Part shown: positions 49,140 through 62,145 of the stretch, piece by piece
Position numbering within the stretch: position 1 is the first letter of the stretch
Layout of the letters: the number at the start of each line of letters is the position of its first letter
Assembly: GCF_050947335.1 (NCBI RefSeq)
Contig: NC_134984.1
Location: 11,699,926 to 11,763,925 of the forward strand
Length of the DNA: 64,000 nucleotides
Origin: Megachile rotundata
Taxonomy: Eukaryota > Arthropoda > Insecta > Hymenoptera > Megachilidae
Reading direction: 5' to 3'
Made by a program: the position numbers and the translations under genes
The notes under the pieces: generated by a model
What the model saw: the letters and a program-made list of their open reading frames with translations, nothing else
The model's database searches: none
Told to the model about the DNA's origin: nothing

Positions 49140-50700
49140 TTGGGTGAAAATTTTTAAGGAATTTTTAAATTTGGATATTTGGGACTTTGAGAGTTTGGAG
49201 AATTGGAAAATTGAGAAATGAAAATTTTTGGAAAATTGAAAATTAGGGAGTGAGATTTAAAAATTTGTAAATTTTTTAGCTTGAGAATTTAGGGATTTAG
49301 GGATTTGGTAATTTGAAGATTTTGAATTTAGACGTGTGGGGAATTGAAAATGTAGGAATTTCAAAGTTGTGAAATTTGGAAATTTTGGAATTTCAGGATT
49401 TAGAGGTTTGGTAATTTGAGAGTTTGGAAAATTGGATGTGGAAAAATTCGAAAGTTGGACATTTGAATAATTTAATAAGGTGAAAGGAAATAATTTAAGA
49501 ATTTAGAAAGATAGATATTTAGAAATTTGATAATTTGAAAATTTTTGAAATTCAAAATTAGGAATTTGAAAGTTTTAGAATTTGAGTATCTAACCATTTG
49601 CAAATTTGTAAATTTATAAATTTGCAAACTTGAATATTTGAAACTATTCATTTCTAATTTAGCAAATCCAAAACTTTACAAATCTGCAAATATAAAAGTT
49701 TAAGAAATCTTAAAACCTGAAAGTAAGAAAATTTAAAAAAGCAAAAGAAATGTAGAAATTTTTGAACATAAAAAAAATCTCCCAAATGGAAAAATGTGAA
49801 ATTCGACAGACATTAAAGTTTCAAGTATGAGGTTCTTCACACGCATTCCATATAATTTACGTCGTCTTTGGATGGCGAACAAGTTTTTTGGAAGATGAAG
49901 GATCACTCTCGTCTGGTAGAATTCAACCGATGCGATGATCCACCAGACAGATTATTTCCGGCAAACGACCTTGTCTGGATATTGCTGTCATCATACAGGG
50001 CTCCGTTACAGAATCTTGATACTCGGATTACATCCATCAACTGAGATGTATTTTGGTTCTTAGGGGATTTTCAAATGTGAAAAATTCGAATAAATTTATG
50101 GCTTGATAGGTGGAATCTTTGAAACTTGCTGAATGGGAAAAATTTAGTGCTTGAAAGTTTGAAATTTGATATTTTAGAATTTTTATGGATTTTTGAAATT
50201 TTTATATTTTGGTTTTTTGGTATTTGAAGTTCTGACAATTTCATGGTTTGAAACTTGAAATTTTTGTTCTGGTGGCTTGAAATTTTTACGTTTTGGTAGC
50301 TTGAAATTTGAAATTTTTTAATTTGAAAAGCTTGAAATTTGAATTTGATAATTTTTAAGTTTTGGAAGTTAAAATTTAGGTATTTTTTAAATTAAAAATT
50401 TCTAACTCCAAAATTTGGTGATTTTGAAAGTCTAAAATATTAGAAGTCTTGAAAGATGAAAATTTAAAATTGAAAAATCCATTTTAGCAAATATTGAATG
50501 CTTCAATTTTATAAATTTGAATAAGCAACTTCCATTGCAGTGAAATTTAAAATTTGAATTTTAAAAATTAGAATTTGGTGCTTTCTTAACCATAAAATTA
50601 AAACTTAGAATTTGCAATTTTGTATTAACAGTGAAATTTAAAAAATAGAATTCAAAACTGTTGAAATCTCAAAATTTTCATCTTGCAATCATAATTTGCA
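49140..50700 (+). repeat. Degenerate AATTTGGA tracts (two blocks)
   Basis: Two eroded blocks (about 49140-49800 and 50060-50700) contain GAATTTGGAAATTTGG-like text with no stable unit left. They are old members of the octamer family, G-rich on +. Non-repeat DNA with CpG words separates them (49820-50050). Confidence 0.65.
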
Positions 50701-53120
50701 AATTCTGACAGTCTAAATTTTGACTTCGACCAATTTAAAAGCACAAAATAAAAAATCCACTGTCTGCATCGATAATAACAGACATTCTAATGTTTCACAA
50801 GAATGTGCATTTTCACCGTGTCAGCGAATCTGTTAAAAAATCACGGGACATGTGAGCAAAGACGTGTGTAAACTTCTGACACGTGTCTCGGTGAACGAAC
50901 GAGCCTGCTCGTTGCTTGCAAGTGATTCCTAGTTTCTATTCTGACCCCGATCGATTATCGACGAACGCATAGTTGGTATTTGCGACTTCGAACGTTGACT
51001 CTTCTCTTGATGAACGAACTATGCCACCGATAAATCGCCTCAAGTTCAAGTACGGCCAAGTATTCTTCTTCGGAATAGAATAATAATTTATTAAAACATC
51101 TTCTATTAGACTAATAACAGTTAGTAAGAAAATAATGTGTTCTTTAATATTCATTGCAGTGGAATGTTAAAATAATTTTAAAACTATTTTTTTTTAGGTT
51201 ATGCTCTTTATGTGGCCGTAGCTTTTATTTGGAAGTCTGTGGAGAAAATTTAGTGTACTGAATTTCTGTTTTTATGTTGAATGCTTCTTTTTATTTAAAT
51301 AATAGTTAATAGTAAGAAAATTGTTCTGTACACATTAAGCTTCATTACAGTAGAATATTACAGTAGTTTTATTAAAATTATTTGTTTCTCTCAAGTTATG
51401 TCCTTTACACGATTGTAGTTTTTATTTGAAAGTCTGTCGAAAAATTTAGCAGACCGAATTTTAGTTTGAATATCGTATTAATTATAAAACTTATATTTCT
51501 TTTGGACATGTATATCTCTTCTTCTTTATTTTAGTATTATTTTAAGAAATTCCAATAATAAATATTTATTATCAATATTTATAATAATTAATATCTTGTC
51601 TCATACATAGTATCGATACTTTTAGGGATAATTTATATAAAAAATTGCAATTGTACAATAATTTTTAACTTCCTGCAATTTTCGTTCAGTTTCCTTGTTC
51701 TTCAGTGACTTAAATCAGTTCGGAGAATATCAAATAATTCTACGGATTAGTTACGTAATTTTTGTCATTAGTTTTTAATTGCTTCTGACAATAATTAGTT
51801 TGATAATTGGCAAGCAATATTGTCTTTGGTTGAAAATGTATATAATCATGTACGAACTTGATTAACATTTCTTCGCAAGAATAAAATGTTCTAAAAATTT
51901 TGTTATCTTTGTTAACTCATCGATTTATCATTTGTATAAAATTTACTTCCTGTTTTGTGAATGATGTGTTTGATAACAAATACTTTGTTTCAGCGAATTT
52001 ATTTTGTAAGATCACAAACGTTAACAATTTTGTTACTAGTAATTTTAGAATAGTGAATGTTATCAGACTTTTGAGTCACTTATCGCTTTAAATTATAAAT
52101 CATTGCTTAGATTGCAAACTTTTGCGTCAGTTTCAATTATTTTACATTAAAATCATTCAAATTATTTTACAAAATTATTTTATAAAATTATTTTATAAAA
52201 TGTTAGTTACTTTCAATGAAAACTTATAAAATTTTAATTCAATATAATTCTACAAAGAAAAAGAATACTTGCAAATGTAATTATCAATGTAACACAAATT
52301 ACAACAGAGAAATAATTAACTTTTTAGAAAGACATAGTGTGATAAGAAATGTATTAATAAACCTAATTTACCACGGTTAAAAGGCCGTTTCGAGAATTCC
52401 TTCTCAGAATTAATCGAAATCAATTGAATCACTTTTATTTTTGTTAAGTCACTTTAGCCGGTTTACGAACTTCTTAACTGCACGGAAGATTGATCAATGA
52501 CGAAGTTTATTATACTGCGTTCTCATAAATTTTTACATTTCTATACTTCCCAAATTTTAAGTACATTATTTTTCAACGTTCTAAATTTTCAAATTTCTGT
52601 TTTTCTCAACTTTCAAGTATTTTATTCTGCAAGTTTCTATTTTCTCAAATTTTCATATTTCTATGTTTCTGCAATTTCAAATTTTTTATATAATGACGTC
52701 ATAAATTTTCAAATTTTTATGTTTCTAAAGTTTCAAGTTTCTTATAATACCACGTCCTAATTTTGCAAAATTCTACATTTTTATGTTTGTGAAATTCCAA
52801 GTTTCTTATGTTCTAAAGTCCTAAATTTCTAAGTCTTTCCACATTTAACTCTTCCAATTTTTGAATTTTTTCATATTCAAACATCTAAAAGTTTTCAAAT
52901 TCTCAAACTTCAAAATTTTGCATATTCTAAAATCCTCGAATACCTATAGTTCTAAATGTTGGCAGCTCGAAACTTCAAGAATGTCAAATTCGCAAATCTG
53001 CAAGAGCCCCAACAAAATGAATGCCGGATTTCCCTGACGAATCCCTTTTCTCCGTATCGCACAATGTGTTACGAAGTCGCGTACAAAGGTTTATCCAAGA
53101 ATGAAGATTTCTCTAACAAC
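50701..53120. other. AT-rich stretch with a degenerate repeat tract
   Basis: A duplication-like pair of segments lies at about 51180-51260 and 51370-51450 (each with GGTTATGCTCTTTA or AGTTATGTCCTTTA, then TTTTTATTTGGAAGTCTGT-like text). AAATTTTC-type tracts lie at 52530-52940. No gene was seen. Confidence 0.45.
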
Positions 53121-53850
53121 AGGATTTCGTAGAAACCGGTGTTCGCAAAAGAGCGTTTCAGTGGGGGTCCCTTTCTACACTCCCCCTTCAAGATCCCTCG
53201 TTATTCATTCGGTTCCTTGCTGGGTCCGTTTCCTCGTCGCAGAAACTTGAAAGAAATCCAAGGATGCTCGAACCGGGACCCGGTGGGGGGTCATCGAGAC
53301 GTCGACCTTTTGTTTCGTAACCGAAACTAGTTTCCCCATGGCTGTATCGTGGAAACGGAGAACAAGTTCGGCCAATTGTTGGCCTGGAACGACGCGTGCC
53401 TGGAAGTCTCGCCGGTAAACGCCGTATACCCTATATACGTCATGGAAATTTCCTCGCCGACCACCTTTCCTCTCCCTCCCTATTGGTTTCGCGTTCTTAC
53501 TTGCTTTATCCCCTCTTTCGCACTTCCTTTCTCCCCTCTTTGTCCCACGGGTCCCCTATTTAACTCCCCTCCAGCTGAATCTCCTTTCGTCCTGGTTCGC
53601 TCTTGGGACAACTTCCGGAGGCGTTCGAGACCGCGATACTTCGACCATCCGACATTTTCCGCATCTCCCTTCCGCAAAACTTTAATTGCAACCTCGTCGC
53701 ATGTTTGTGTACACGCGAAACCGCTTGTTTCCGCTTGGAATAAGCGGTTTCGAGCGTATGTACTTGTCTTGAGACATTCTTTGCCGGAATTCTACCTGCG
53801 AGAAGGCGGTCGGATTAATGGATATTGTCGACTACTGTTAGGGTAGCTTT
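53120..53850. promoter_or_regulatory. CpG-rich island inside the AT-rich span
   Basis: GC content and CpG density far exceed the flanks. Overlapping frames are open on both strands (53349-53846 on +, 53480-53677 on -) without recognisable domains. An alternative promoter, untranslated exon or enhancer of the gene starting at 42600 is plausible. Confidence 0.4.
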
Positions 53851-55250
53851 TCGACGTATGTGTACTTAATTTGATATTGGAGATGAAGCTGAAGAATAAA
53901 TAAATAGCAGAATATTAGTTAACATAATACAATCAAAAATCAAGATAATTACAGAAAAAAAATTGTGTAATTTATAATTTATAAGAAACTTGCGACATTC
54001 GACTGGTTCGTGGTGTCAGTAATTTTAATGATTAAAATTGTGAAAATTAAGAAAGATTAATGATGTGAATTAGGTATTTGAAATTATATAAATTAATGAA
54101 GATATGTGTTTCTATGTAATGGCTATATAAAAACAAACAATGATAACATAAAATACAGACAAGATTGTGCTCTTCATCTACATTTACTGTATTTGTTAAA
54201 CTGAAAATTTTTTGTACTAAAAAGAACAAAATACTGAAAGGTTAAAATTGGGTTAGAAACTAATTGCTGATTTTATATAAGAAAAAAAATTCGAAGTTTT
54301 TACTTGAAAATAAAACTATTAAATTATAAGTTATTATATAACTCAATAATTTTTAGTTATTAAATTATATAATTTAATTTTACTTTGTACTTATATTATT
54401 GCACTTATATTAAATTATATATAATAATTTTACTATGTTATTTAATAATTGGAATTATTATATAACTTAATAACTTTAATTTATTTTTGTTTGCAATAAG
54501 ACCATGCACAATTAAAGAAATATTTACAGAATTAACATAAAATTATTGTTACATACATGTTATACCAACCAGTTACATAAATGACCAAGACGTAATTATA
54601 TTCGTCATCATATCTCAAACAATGCAAAATTCTAATTTTAGAAATGTCATACCTCAAAATGCTAATTGAACTAGTGCGAATACATTACGGTTAAATATTT
54701 ATTCACGAATTTCTTGCTCCTACAATTCGCAGAATCCTGTGTCCTTTGTTCTTTCCTTACACGTGTCTCGATTTTTGCACGTGGTCGAATAACGAAGAAA
54801 CCAGAACTAGCTAGGTCAATGGGGGACGCTGGAGCGTGGCCATTTTAGTATTAGCATTCGTGAAGAGGGAATTAACTCAATTTGTGGACCGGATCGTTCG
54901 GAAACAAAGGATTCGGAGCTCAGAGTAGTCGTTTAGAACCATTAAGATTATTTACGTACGAAAATACAACTTTGTTATCGACTTGTTTCGACTGAATTTT
55001 GTATGATTATATAAATGGTACTTCTTGAGGATAACTTACAATTTTTAGGGTCCTTAAATTTGTCTGAAGATTATTTTATTTTATTGTTAAATTGCCGAGT
55101 TGTCTCTTGTTATATTGCCGAGAGTGTCGCGATGGAAATAATCTTTATTGTTTCTAGTTTATCAAATTTGTAGATTTATTCACTATAGTAATCGAAATTG
55201 TATTATTAGTGTACGAATGTTTATTTATATTTTACAAGTTTTATATCATT
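53851..55250. other. AT-rich stretch, nothing assigned
   Basis: A modestly GC-richer patch lies at 54720-54910. No coding exon was seen. Confidence 0.45.
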
Positions 55251-55254
55251 GCTT

Positions 55255-55510
55255 TAGATGTTATAATATTACAGATTGCTTTGAATTTTATAATATTATC
55301 GATGGCTTTAAATATTATAATGTTATTAACTATTTCAAATATCATGTTATTAACTGTTTCAAATATTATAATATTATTAACTGTTTCAAATATTATAATA
55401 TTATTGACTGCTTTAAATATTGTAATATTATTAACTGTTTCAAATATTATAATGTTATTAACTGTTTCAAATATTATAATATTATTAACTGTTTTAAATA
55501 TTATTATACA
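55255..55510 (+). repeat. 27-bp tandem repeat, about 8-9 copies
   Basis: The unit is ATTATTAACTGTTTCAAATA plus TTATAAT (27 bp), with a few substitutions. Because 27 is divisible by 3, two + frames stay open and give 9-residue periodic peptides. These are not taken as genes. Confidence 0.9.
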
Positions 55511-55689
55511 TAATATTATACATAAATATTATAATACAACACATTTTCCACTATATGAAACATTCTTTTGTTTCTTTAAAAATTGATACACTCATCTTCA
55601 ATAAAAATTAAATGATTCCGTAGATATTGGTTACATTGACCCACTACTGTTCTTCTAATTAAGAAAATTATATTTTTAGTGTATGTGAA

Positions 55690-55926
55690 AGATTGAATAT
55701 TTTATTACAGTCTTGTACATTCGGATCCTCACCGGTGTATGTCGACAATCACAGATATGCTTTGGTGGAGGTCCGAAAGAGAGGAGCCGAGAAAGAAGCG
55801 ACTGGCTCTCTCCCGCCAAATCCTGTGTTCTGCTGGGAGTCAGTCAGCTTTGTCAATCTTATGCAAGCTTTGATGATGCGAGCAACGTTTTCTTAATTTT
55901 TTTTCCAATACCGTAATTTGTACTGA
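55690..55926. other. GC-richer unique segment before the integrase remnant
   Basis: Two overlapping frames (55693-55896, 55713-55916) are open. The text is less AT-rich than its surroundings and directly adjoins the integrase-like fragment. It may belong to the same decayed element. Confidence 0.3.
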
Positions 55927-56350
55927 ATGAATACTGCAATAAATCGTGATCTTTTTCTTGAAAAGTTAAATGCATTAATTACGGGTAAACGAGAAGACAA
56001 TTGTTTTTATTTTTCTCAAGAAAAGTACTCTAAAATACTTTCTGAAGTGGTTTTTGCTAAAACTAAGTGCAACACACCTTTGGATTACAGGCGATTAAAA
56101 CGTTTTGACGTTTTAAAAATTAATGATGAAAGGAAATTAATTGTACCATTAAAATCAGGGGAAACGAATATACAGTATTATGTTACCAATGAAGAATTGT
56201 TTAGTATACTATATGAAACTCACGCCAGAATAGGCCACGGAGGAAGAACACGTATGCTTAGAATGTGCTATGTGTTTTAAATTCTTGGTCACTCCTCTCA
56301 GAAAAAGAGGCGAAAAAGTTACGTCACCCTTTTGCGATGTTTTATAGCGA
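55927..56350 (+). pseudogene. Decayed integrase-type zinc-binding fragment (KRBA2/gypsy-integrase-like)
   Basis: A 117-codon frame from ATG 55927 contains the landmark YYVTNEELFSILYETH and then GHGGRTRM. This is the first half (two His) of the HHCC zinc-binding domain found in retroelement-type integrases and in KRBA2-like proteins of insects. The frame stops at 56278-56280. The Cys pair that should complete the zinc site appears only in another frame just downstream (CAMC), with the intervening stretch missing, and that frame also stops soon. The copy is therefore broken by deletion or frameshift. No catalytic integrase core or long terminal repeats were found. Confidence 0.55.
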
Positions 56351-57045
56351 CTGAATTACGGAGAAGAAAATATAAATCTCCGACATGTTCAACATTCGCC
56401 ATTAGTGAATGGTGAATGTCGACATTTACCAGATTTCGGTCTTTCACGGTAACATATGTATATTCTTTATACTTAAACTCTTCGATGACGTACACACGCT
56501 TTTCTTAAGAGAAAAAACTCATTACGCAAATTGAAGACAAGTTACAATTGATCTAGATTTTCCAAATCAATTACACGTGTACTCGACCCACTTTCAGATG
56601 TAAAAAGAATCCAACACAAATGCAACATAATGTTTGTCGAACGCACTCACGATTCTTGAACCGCTAATTCACTAAAGCGTGCAAGTATCGAGAAGTAAAT
56701 GGAAAATACGTGCTTAGACTGAATAAAAGAATGTCGAACTGAGATACTTGTTCTCATGTTGCATATACATACAAGGTATCCGAATGCAGAGATAATTTTT
56801 GAGGAATTTTATTTTTATGATGGGTAAGGAAGAATGAAATGAAAGATGAGGAGTACGAACTATTCAAATCTACATGAAGATTTATATTTTTGACGTATAT
56901 TCGCTGGTTTCGATCGAGATGACCATTTATTTACTATTTTGGACGAAATCCAACGGTGTTGTGTTTTATTTCAGAAGCTGATGTGTAGGTTTTATTAAAT
57001 TACGTTTTCATTCAATAGTGGTGAAGCGATGTGTGGATGGGCGGG
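56351..57045. other. Non-coding stretch
   Basis: Possibly the eroded remainder of the element to its left. No protein motif or terminal repeat was recognised. Confidence 0.35.
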
Positions 57046-57790
57046 AAATTAAAAAATTTGGAGATTTGGAATTTGAGAAATTGGATAGTTAGAAATTTGG
57101 GAATTGGGGAATTAGAGAATTGGGAAATTGAGAAATTGGGGAATTGGGGAATTGGAGAATTGGAGAATTGGAGAATTGGGGAATTGGGGAATTAGGGAAT
57201 TTGGGGATTTGGGAATTTGGGAATTTTGAGATTTACAGATTTGGAGATTTTGGGATTTGGGGATTTGGGAATTTGGGAATTGGGGAATTAGGGAATTGGG
57301 AATTTGAGAAATGGGGGACTTGGGGAATTTGAGAATTTGGGAATTATGGAATTGGGGAATTGGAAATTTGAGAAATTGGGGAATTTGGGAATGGGGGAAT
57401 TGGGGAATTAGAGAATTGGGGAATTGGGGAATTGGGGAATTGGGGAATTGGGGAATTGGGGAATTGGGGAATTGGGGAATTGGGAAATTGAGAAATTGGT
57501 AATTTAGGAACTGTGGAATTTGAGAATTTTGGGAATTGAGGAATTGAGGAATTGGTAATTTGGGAACTAGGGAATTGGTAATTTGGGAATTGGGGAATTG
57601 GGTAATTGGGGAATTGGAGAATTAGGGTCCTTGATAACTTAGAAATTTAGTAATTTAGGAATTTGGTGATTTGGTGATTTGGTAATTTGGTAATTTAGAA
57701 ATTTGGTAATTTGGTAATTTAGAAATTTGGTAATTTGGAAATTTGGAAATTTAGAAATAGTCATTTGAGAATTTGGTAATACAAAATTTA
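57046..57790 (+). repeat. GGGGAATT octamer array
   Basis: The left and middle parts are GGGAATTT, GGAGAATT and GGGGAATT octamers. At about 57410-57485 the unit GGGGAATT is repeated about eight times nearly without change. The right part changes to GGTAATTT octamers and fades. The + strand is almost free of C. The two short frames (57144-57332, 57311-57502) are artefacts. Confidence 0.93.
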
Positions 57791-58099
57791 TGAGTTTATG
57801 AATGAAATAATTTGAAAGTTTGATAATTTCAAAATCTAGAAATTCAGAAATTTAAAAAACAAATTAATGTCATACCAAATTTCAATCTAACAAATTTACA
57901 AATTTAACTATCAAAAAAATGTCCAAAAGAACCCTGAAAACTGCAAATTATAAAACCTTCAGCTCTTCAAATTTACAACTTTAGAAAACATGTCCATGTT
58001 TCAGCCACCCTACAACAAACGAGTTTCCAAAGTCGCGACTGCACACCAATTATTTATTTAATCGATTTTTTACAAAGACTTTTATTCGTCATAAAAATT

Positions 58100-58460
58100 T
58101 TACGCGATATATTTGTACTCTATCGCTGTTTTGATGTATAGTTTTATAGTCATGCCTAATTTATGTTCATCGTTTCCTGCGTATAACGACAGCAAGTTTG
58201 GCCATTTGCAGCGTTTAAAACTCATCTGTTTCTTTACTAAAGGAACAATAAAGCGCACATCTGTCAAGACCATGCCTGTTTCTGTTCTATGACATTCACA
58301 GCATGTCACGAGTTCTTGTCTATGGTCACTTAACAGTTCCAAGAATGGTTTTTGTCCTTCAAAATGCTCCGAAACAGCCTCATCCACGTCTTTTTTTGCT
58401 TAGTGCACTCGCGCGTGTTTCTTCTTTGTTGGATGCATTTAACATACCTGCTATTGTACG
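58100..58460 (-). other. Coding-like orphan fragment, possibly frameshifted
   Basis: A 95-codon frame (58387 to 58100) contains HRQELVTCCECHRTETG and DVRFIVPLVKKQ. Upstream, another frame gives MLNASNKEETRASALSKK and ends where this one begins, as if one reading frame had shifted. No family was recognised. The Cys/His cluster (CCECH) could be part of a zinc site or chance. It may be a transposon or gene relic. Confidence 0.25.
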
Positions 58461-58609
58461 AAAATTTCTGAAGGAATCTTCAAAGACGGTGTACAGTATT
58501 CACTTTCAATAGTTGTTTACTTCTGTTTCGTTTCAATGTAAAATGTGCACAGTTTCTTTGGAGGAAAGTTTACTTTCCTTTGTGAATTGGGATACGTCCA
58601 TTTTGTTTG

Positions 58610-58930
58610 AAGTTTGCTGCCTTTTATTGAGAGTACTGTATTTATAAAATATTTTATTATATACTTGCTTTTATTAAATGGTATTTTATTGGACACTTGT
58701 ATTTTTAAAATATTTTATTGTACATATGTATTTTTAACATGACATTTTATTATGCACATGTACTTATAAAATAATATTTTGCAATATTTACAAAATAATG
58801 TTTTTATAAAACAATATTTTATAATACAACACATGTACAAAATACTTCATTGTACAAAATATTTCATTGTACATCACACTTAATAAGTAATATTCTATTA
58901 AACAATACATTGTAACATAAAATTGTATCA
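58610..58930. repeat. AT-rich loose repeat
   Basis: Phrases like AAATATTTTATTGTACA recur about seven to eight times at irregular intervals of about 35-60 bp. Confidence 0.55.
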
Positions 58931-61600
58931 TATGATTTATACTCACTGAAATATTTAATTACAAAATATATTTATAAATAACAATTTAGCATATTTACAT
59001 ACTATATTTATATTCATAAAATCTTATCATGTAATTTATTTATAAAATAATTTTTGCTAGATGTATTATTTATTTTTTTATAATTGAGTTGCAACGCGAG
59101 GGTATGAATTGTGCCAAGAACGACATACAATAAGAGTGTAATAATAACTCGAGTGCATAAAAATTGATCACTACAATTCACTAACGATTTCTGTTCGATG
59201 GGTCAGTTGTGACCCACGCAACGTCAGACAAGTAGTTACCGCATCAATAGTTGCGTGCTCGTAGCGAAGTTAGGTAAGCGCCTACATAAATCTTCCACGG
59301 CGCCAGATGATTCATTCGACCATGTGCGTGTGTGACCAGTACCTAGATGTATAATTTCAATGAAATACGAGGAACTCGGTGGACGTTGAAGTGTACGTTT
59401 CATCATTCGATGGAAAATTTTGCTAGTTTCTTTAAATAAACTTTGTCACCATTAACACTTCAGAAGCTTGAATAAAAAAGGAACGATTTCTGACATATTA
59501 CTTATCGCTAGACGAGGTGAGGACACATGTCATCGTTCCATAATTTAACATCTTATCTGCCGCTTGGAGATCAAATGGATAAGCATTATCGTTTCATAAT
59601 TTAACCTAAGTAGCTTAAAATTAGAATAGCTTAATTAGTTAAAATTAGAAGTGATTGATTAGAAAAGGTTCTTCTGTTCTTATTAATAGAAATATAAGTA
59701 ATTTATAATATTGACTGTAGTTTAATATTTTTAAGTTTTTCTTTTGGTTTTTATTTTTTTTTAAATATAACGTATTTCAATTAATTGTAGTAGGTTTTGT
59801 GTTTGTTGTTTTGGCTAGGTTGTACACGGATAATCGTTACTTTGTAATTTAATACAATAGCCACTCCATAATTCGAAGAAACGGAGGAACATGATACATA
59901 AGTGGTGTGTGCGAGTGACGCGTGTAAGTAGCGGGCGTTCCTAACGGGGAATTACATGGTGGAAAATTATTGAACGGTTTGTAGTAATTAAAAATTGAGA
60001 GTAGTAAACTGTAATACGGAGAACTGTGTACACGCAGTATGCACTCGTGAATAGTATAAATTATGTAATTAGTATAAAATAGTATAAATTAATGAATTAA
60101 TGAATTAAATTAATGAGTGGTAATTTCTTAGTTTGAGAATCTAACCGTATTTTGAATTTCTAGGTTTTCAAACTTCTGAGTTTGCTACATTTTTCAGTTT
60201 TTAACTTCCTAAATTTTTCCACATCACTAAATTTCTTAATTTAAAAATTTTTATACTTGAAACTTTTACTCTCATCAATTTTTTTATTTGAAAATTTTCA
60301 AACTTGCAACTTTTACCTTTCTAAATTTGTACACTTATAAACCTGCAAATTTTTATTTTTCGAAGCTTTCAAATTACTGAGATTCAAAATTACAAAAATT
60401 CCAAAGTCCGAAATTAAAAATTACTAATTTAATTAGTTGGTAGAATTATAGAAAATATTATTAACAGTTAAAATTGCGAACTCACTAAAATTATAATCTC
60501 TGCATGAAGTGATCCTCATTATCATCGTAATCATCGGATATTTAATTTAGAAAATTGCAGTAATCAAGTCTCCCCTTCAATCAGGGCTACTTATTGTCAG
60601 ACATACTATTAGATAACAATGTTTAAACTCGCTAATTAAAAGAACCTATTTTTTAATCACCAAATATTTGTAGATTAATTGACCATAGCATAAGATTTAT
60701 ATAAAAAGTCAAATATAAATAATTATTATTTCCGTCAAAACTACAAAATGGCAGTAAAATTGTAAAGAAACAGTTTCTACAAAACTATGATCAACCCCTA
60801 AATTTTAATAACTATGAACAAATAAACATTAGGGCTCTAAAATGAATATTAATAATGAAACAAAAATTAAATAGTGCTAAGATAATTCTAAAATAATTGT
60901 AAAATAATTCTAAGTGATTCTAAATAATTTTGAAATGACTAAAATAATTCTAACTCATTCTAAATAATTCTAAAATGGTTCTAAAATAATTCTAAAACAG
61001 ACATAGCAATTCTAAAAAAAATGTTCTACAATTCTCTTTAATATTAAATAATTTCCACCGACCGTCAGTTTTAACCTGTTTATGCATTCCGTTCATAGGA
61101 AAGCATTGACTGACGCTTCCGATTTGACAATTAGGTGAAAATAAATGACTATGCAGATCTATTTATAACAGTAGTTTTGAGGGTCAAATTATTTATGCAT
61201 CTCAGCCGATTGAATGCGACGCATTGAATAATATTCGTTCGCAGTGAACTTGAAAAACGCGACGTAGGACGAGCATGCCTTGACGGAAAACCGGAAGTGT
61301 GTGAAATAATCTGTGACGGTAAATTAGAAACTAAATACACTATTGGATACACGCCCAAATAGTAAATTTGGACGACCTTACGAACGGCATGCACGTAACG
61401 CATGTGCGTTATTTCATATGCAAACAATGGTGTGTGTTGTCGGTGAAAACATGGCAATATCCTTTCTGGCAGAGATTCTCAACCCTCATCCATTGTAGGA
61501 ACTTTGAAATTAATATTAATAAAAAATATATTCAAAATTGTTAATTGTGAATTGTTGCTTCTTTTATGGCTGAGGTTCTGAGACAAATATTGCATTTTAA
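58931..61600. other. AT-rich stretch, nothing assigned
   Basis: CpG-containing patches lie at 59190-59400 and 59880-60050. A TAAAATAATTC-type tract lies at 60885-61010. The minus-strand frame at 61149-61457 is not recognised. Confidence 0.4.
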
Positions 61601-61817
61601 CACTAAACCTACCAGTATGCGATACACACTTACTCTGAAATTAAAAATGAAGTTGAAAAATAAATAAACAAATTATAAAACATAAATTAATATACATGTT
61701 AGTTCTTTATTTTTATGAAGATTAGCAGAGATTCTAAAGAAATTTTCTTAATAAATTTTGTAAATTAAAATGAAAAATTTGTAACAGGGTCATATGACCT
61801 TTTTGGTAGTTTTAGTG
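61601..61817 (+). mobile_element. 217-bp MITE with TTAA flanks (copy 1)
   Basis: The ends are CACTAAACCTACC and, inverted, CACTAAAACTACC (12 of 13 match), directly bounded by TTAA on both sides (61597-61600 and 61818-61821). A TTAA target duplication is characteristic of piggyBac-type elements. A subterminal palindrome GGTCATATGACC lies near the right end. There is no coding capacity. Confidence 0.8.
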
Positions 61818-62145
61818 TTAATGTTCATCTATGTAAATAAAATATAAACACTCAAATTAATGAATTGAAATTAAGGACATTAATGGTAGGAATTATTAAC
61901 AAAAATATATACATATGTATACATATGGTAAACATTTCTATACATTTTATTTTCAGAGGTTCTCAAACAGACATTTTATAATAAGCTATAAAACTTCCAT
62001 GAATTAATAACAAAAGCTTCTCTAAGTTATAATAAATTATCTAAAAAAAATACTTAATAGAAATCTAATAAAAAAATATTTAGTTGTTCAATATAAAATA
62101 AAAATATGGCAATGTTTGATAAAAATTCTTAAATTGACCTCTTGA

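Noticed and set aside
53349..53846. 165-codon + frame in the CpG island
   Set aside because: No domain or splice logic, and the overlapping opposite-strand frame is equally open.
55148..55586. Two + frames of 121 and 125 codons
   Set aside because: Both derive from the 27-bp tandem repeat, whose length is a multiple of three.
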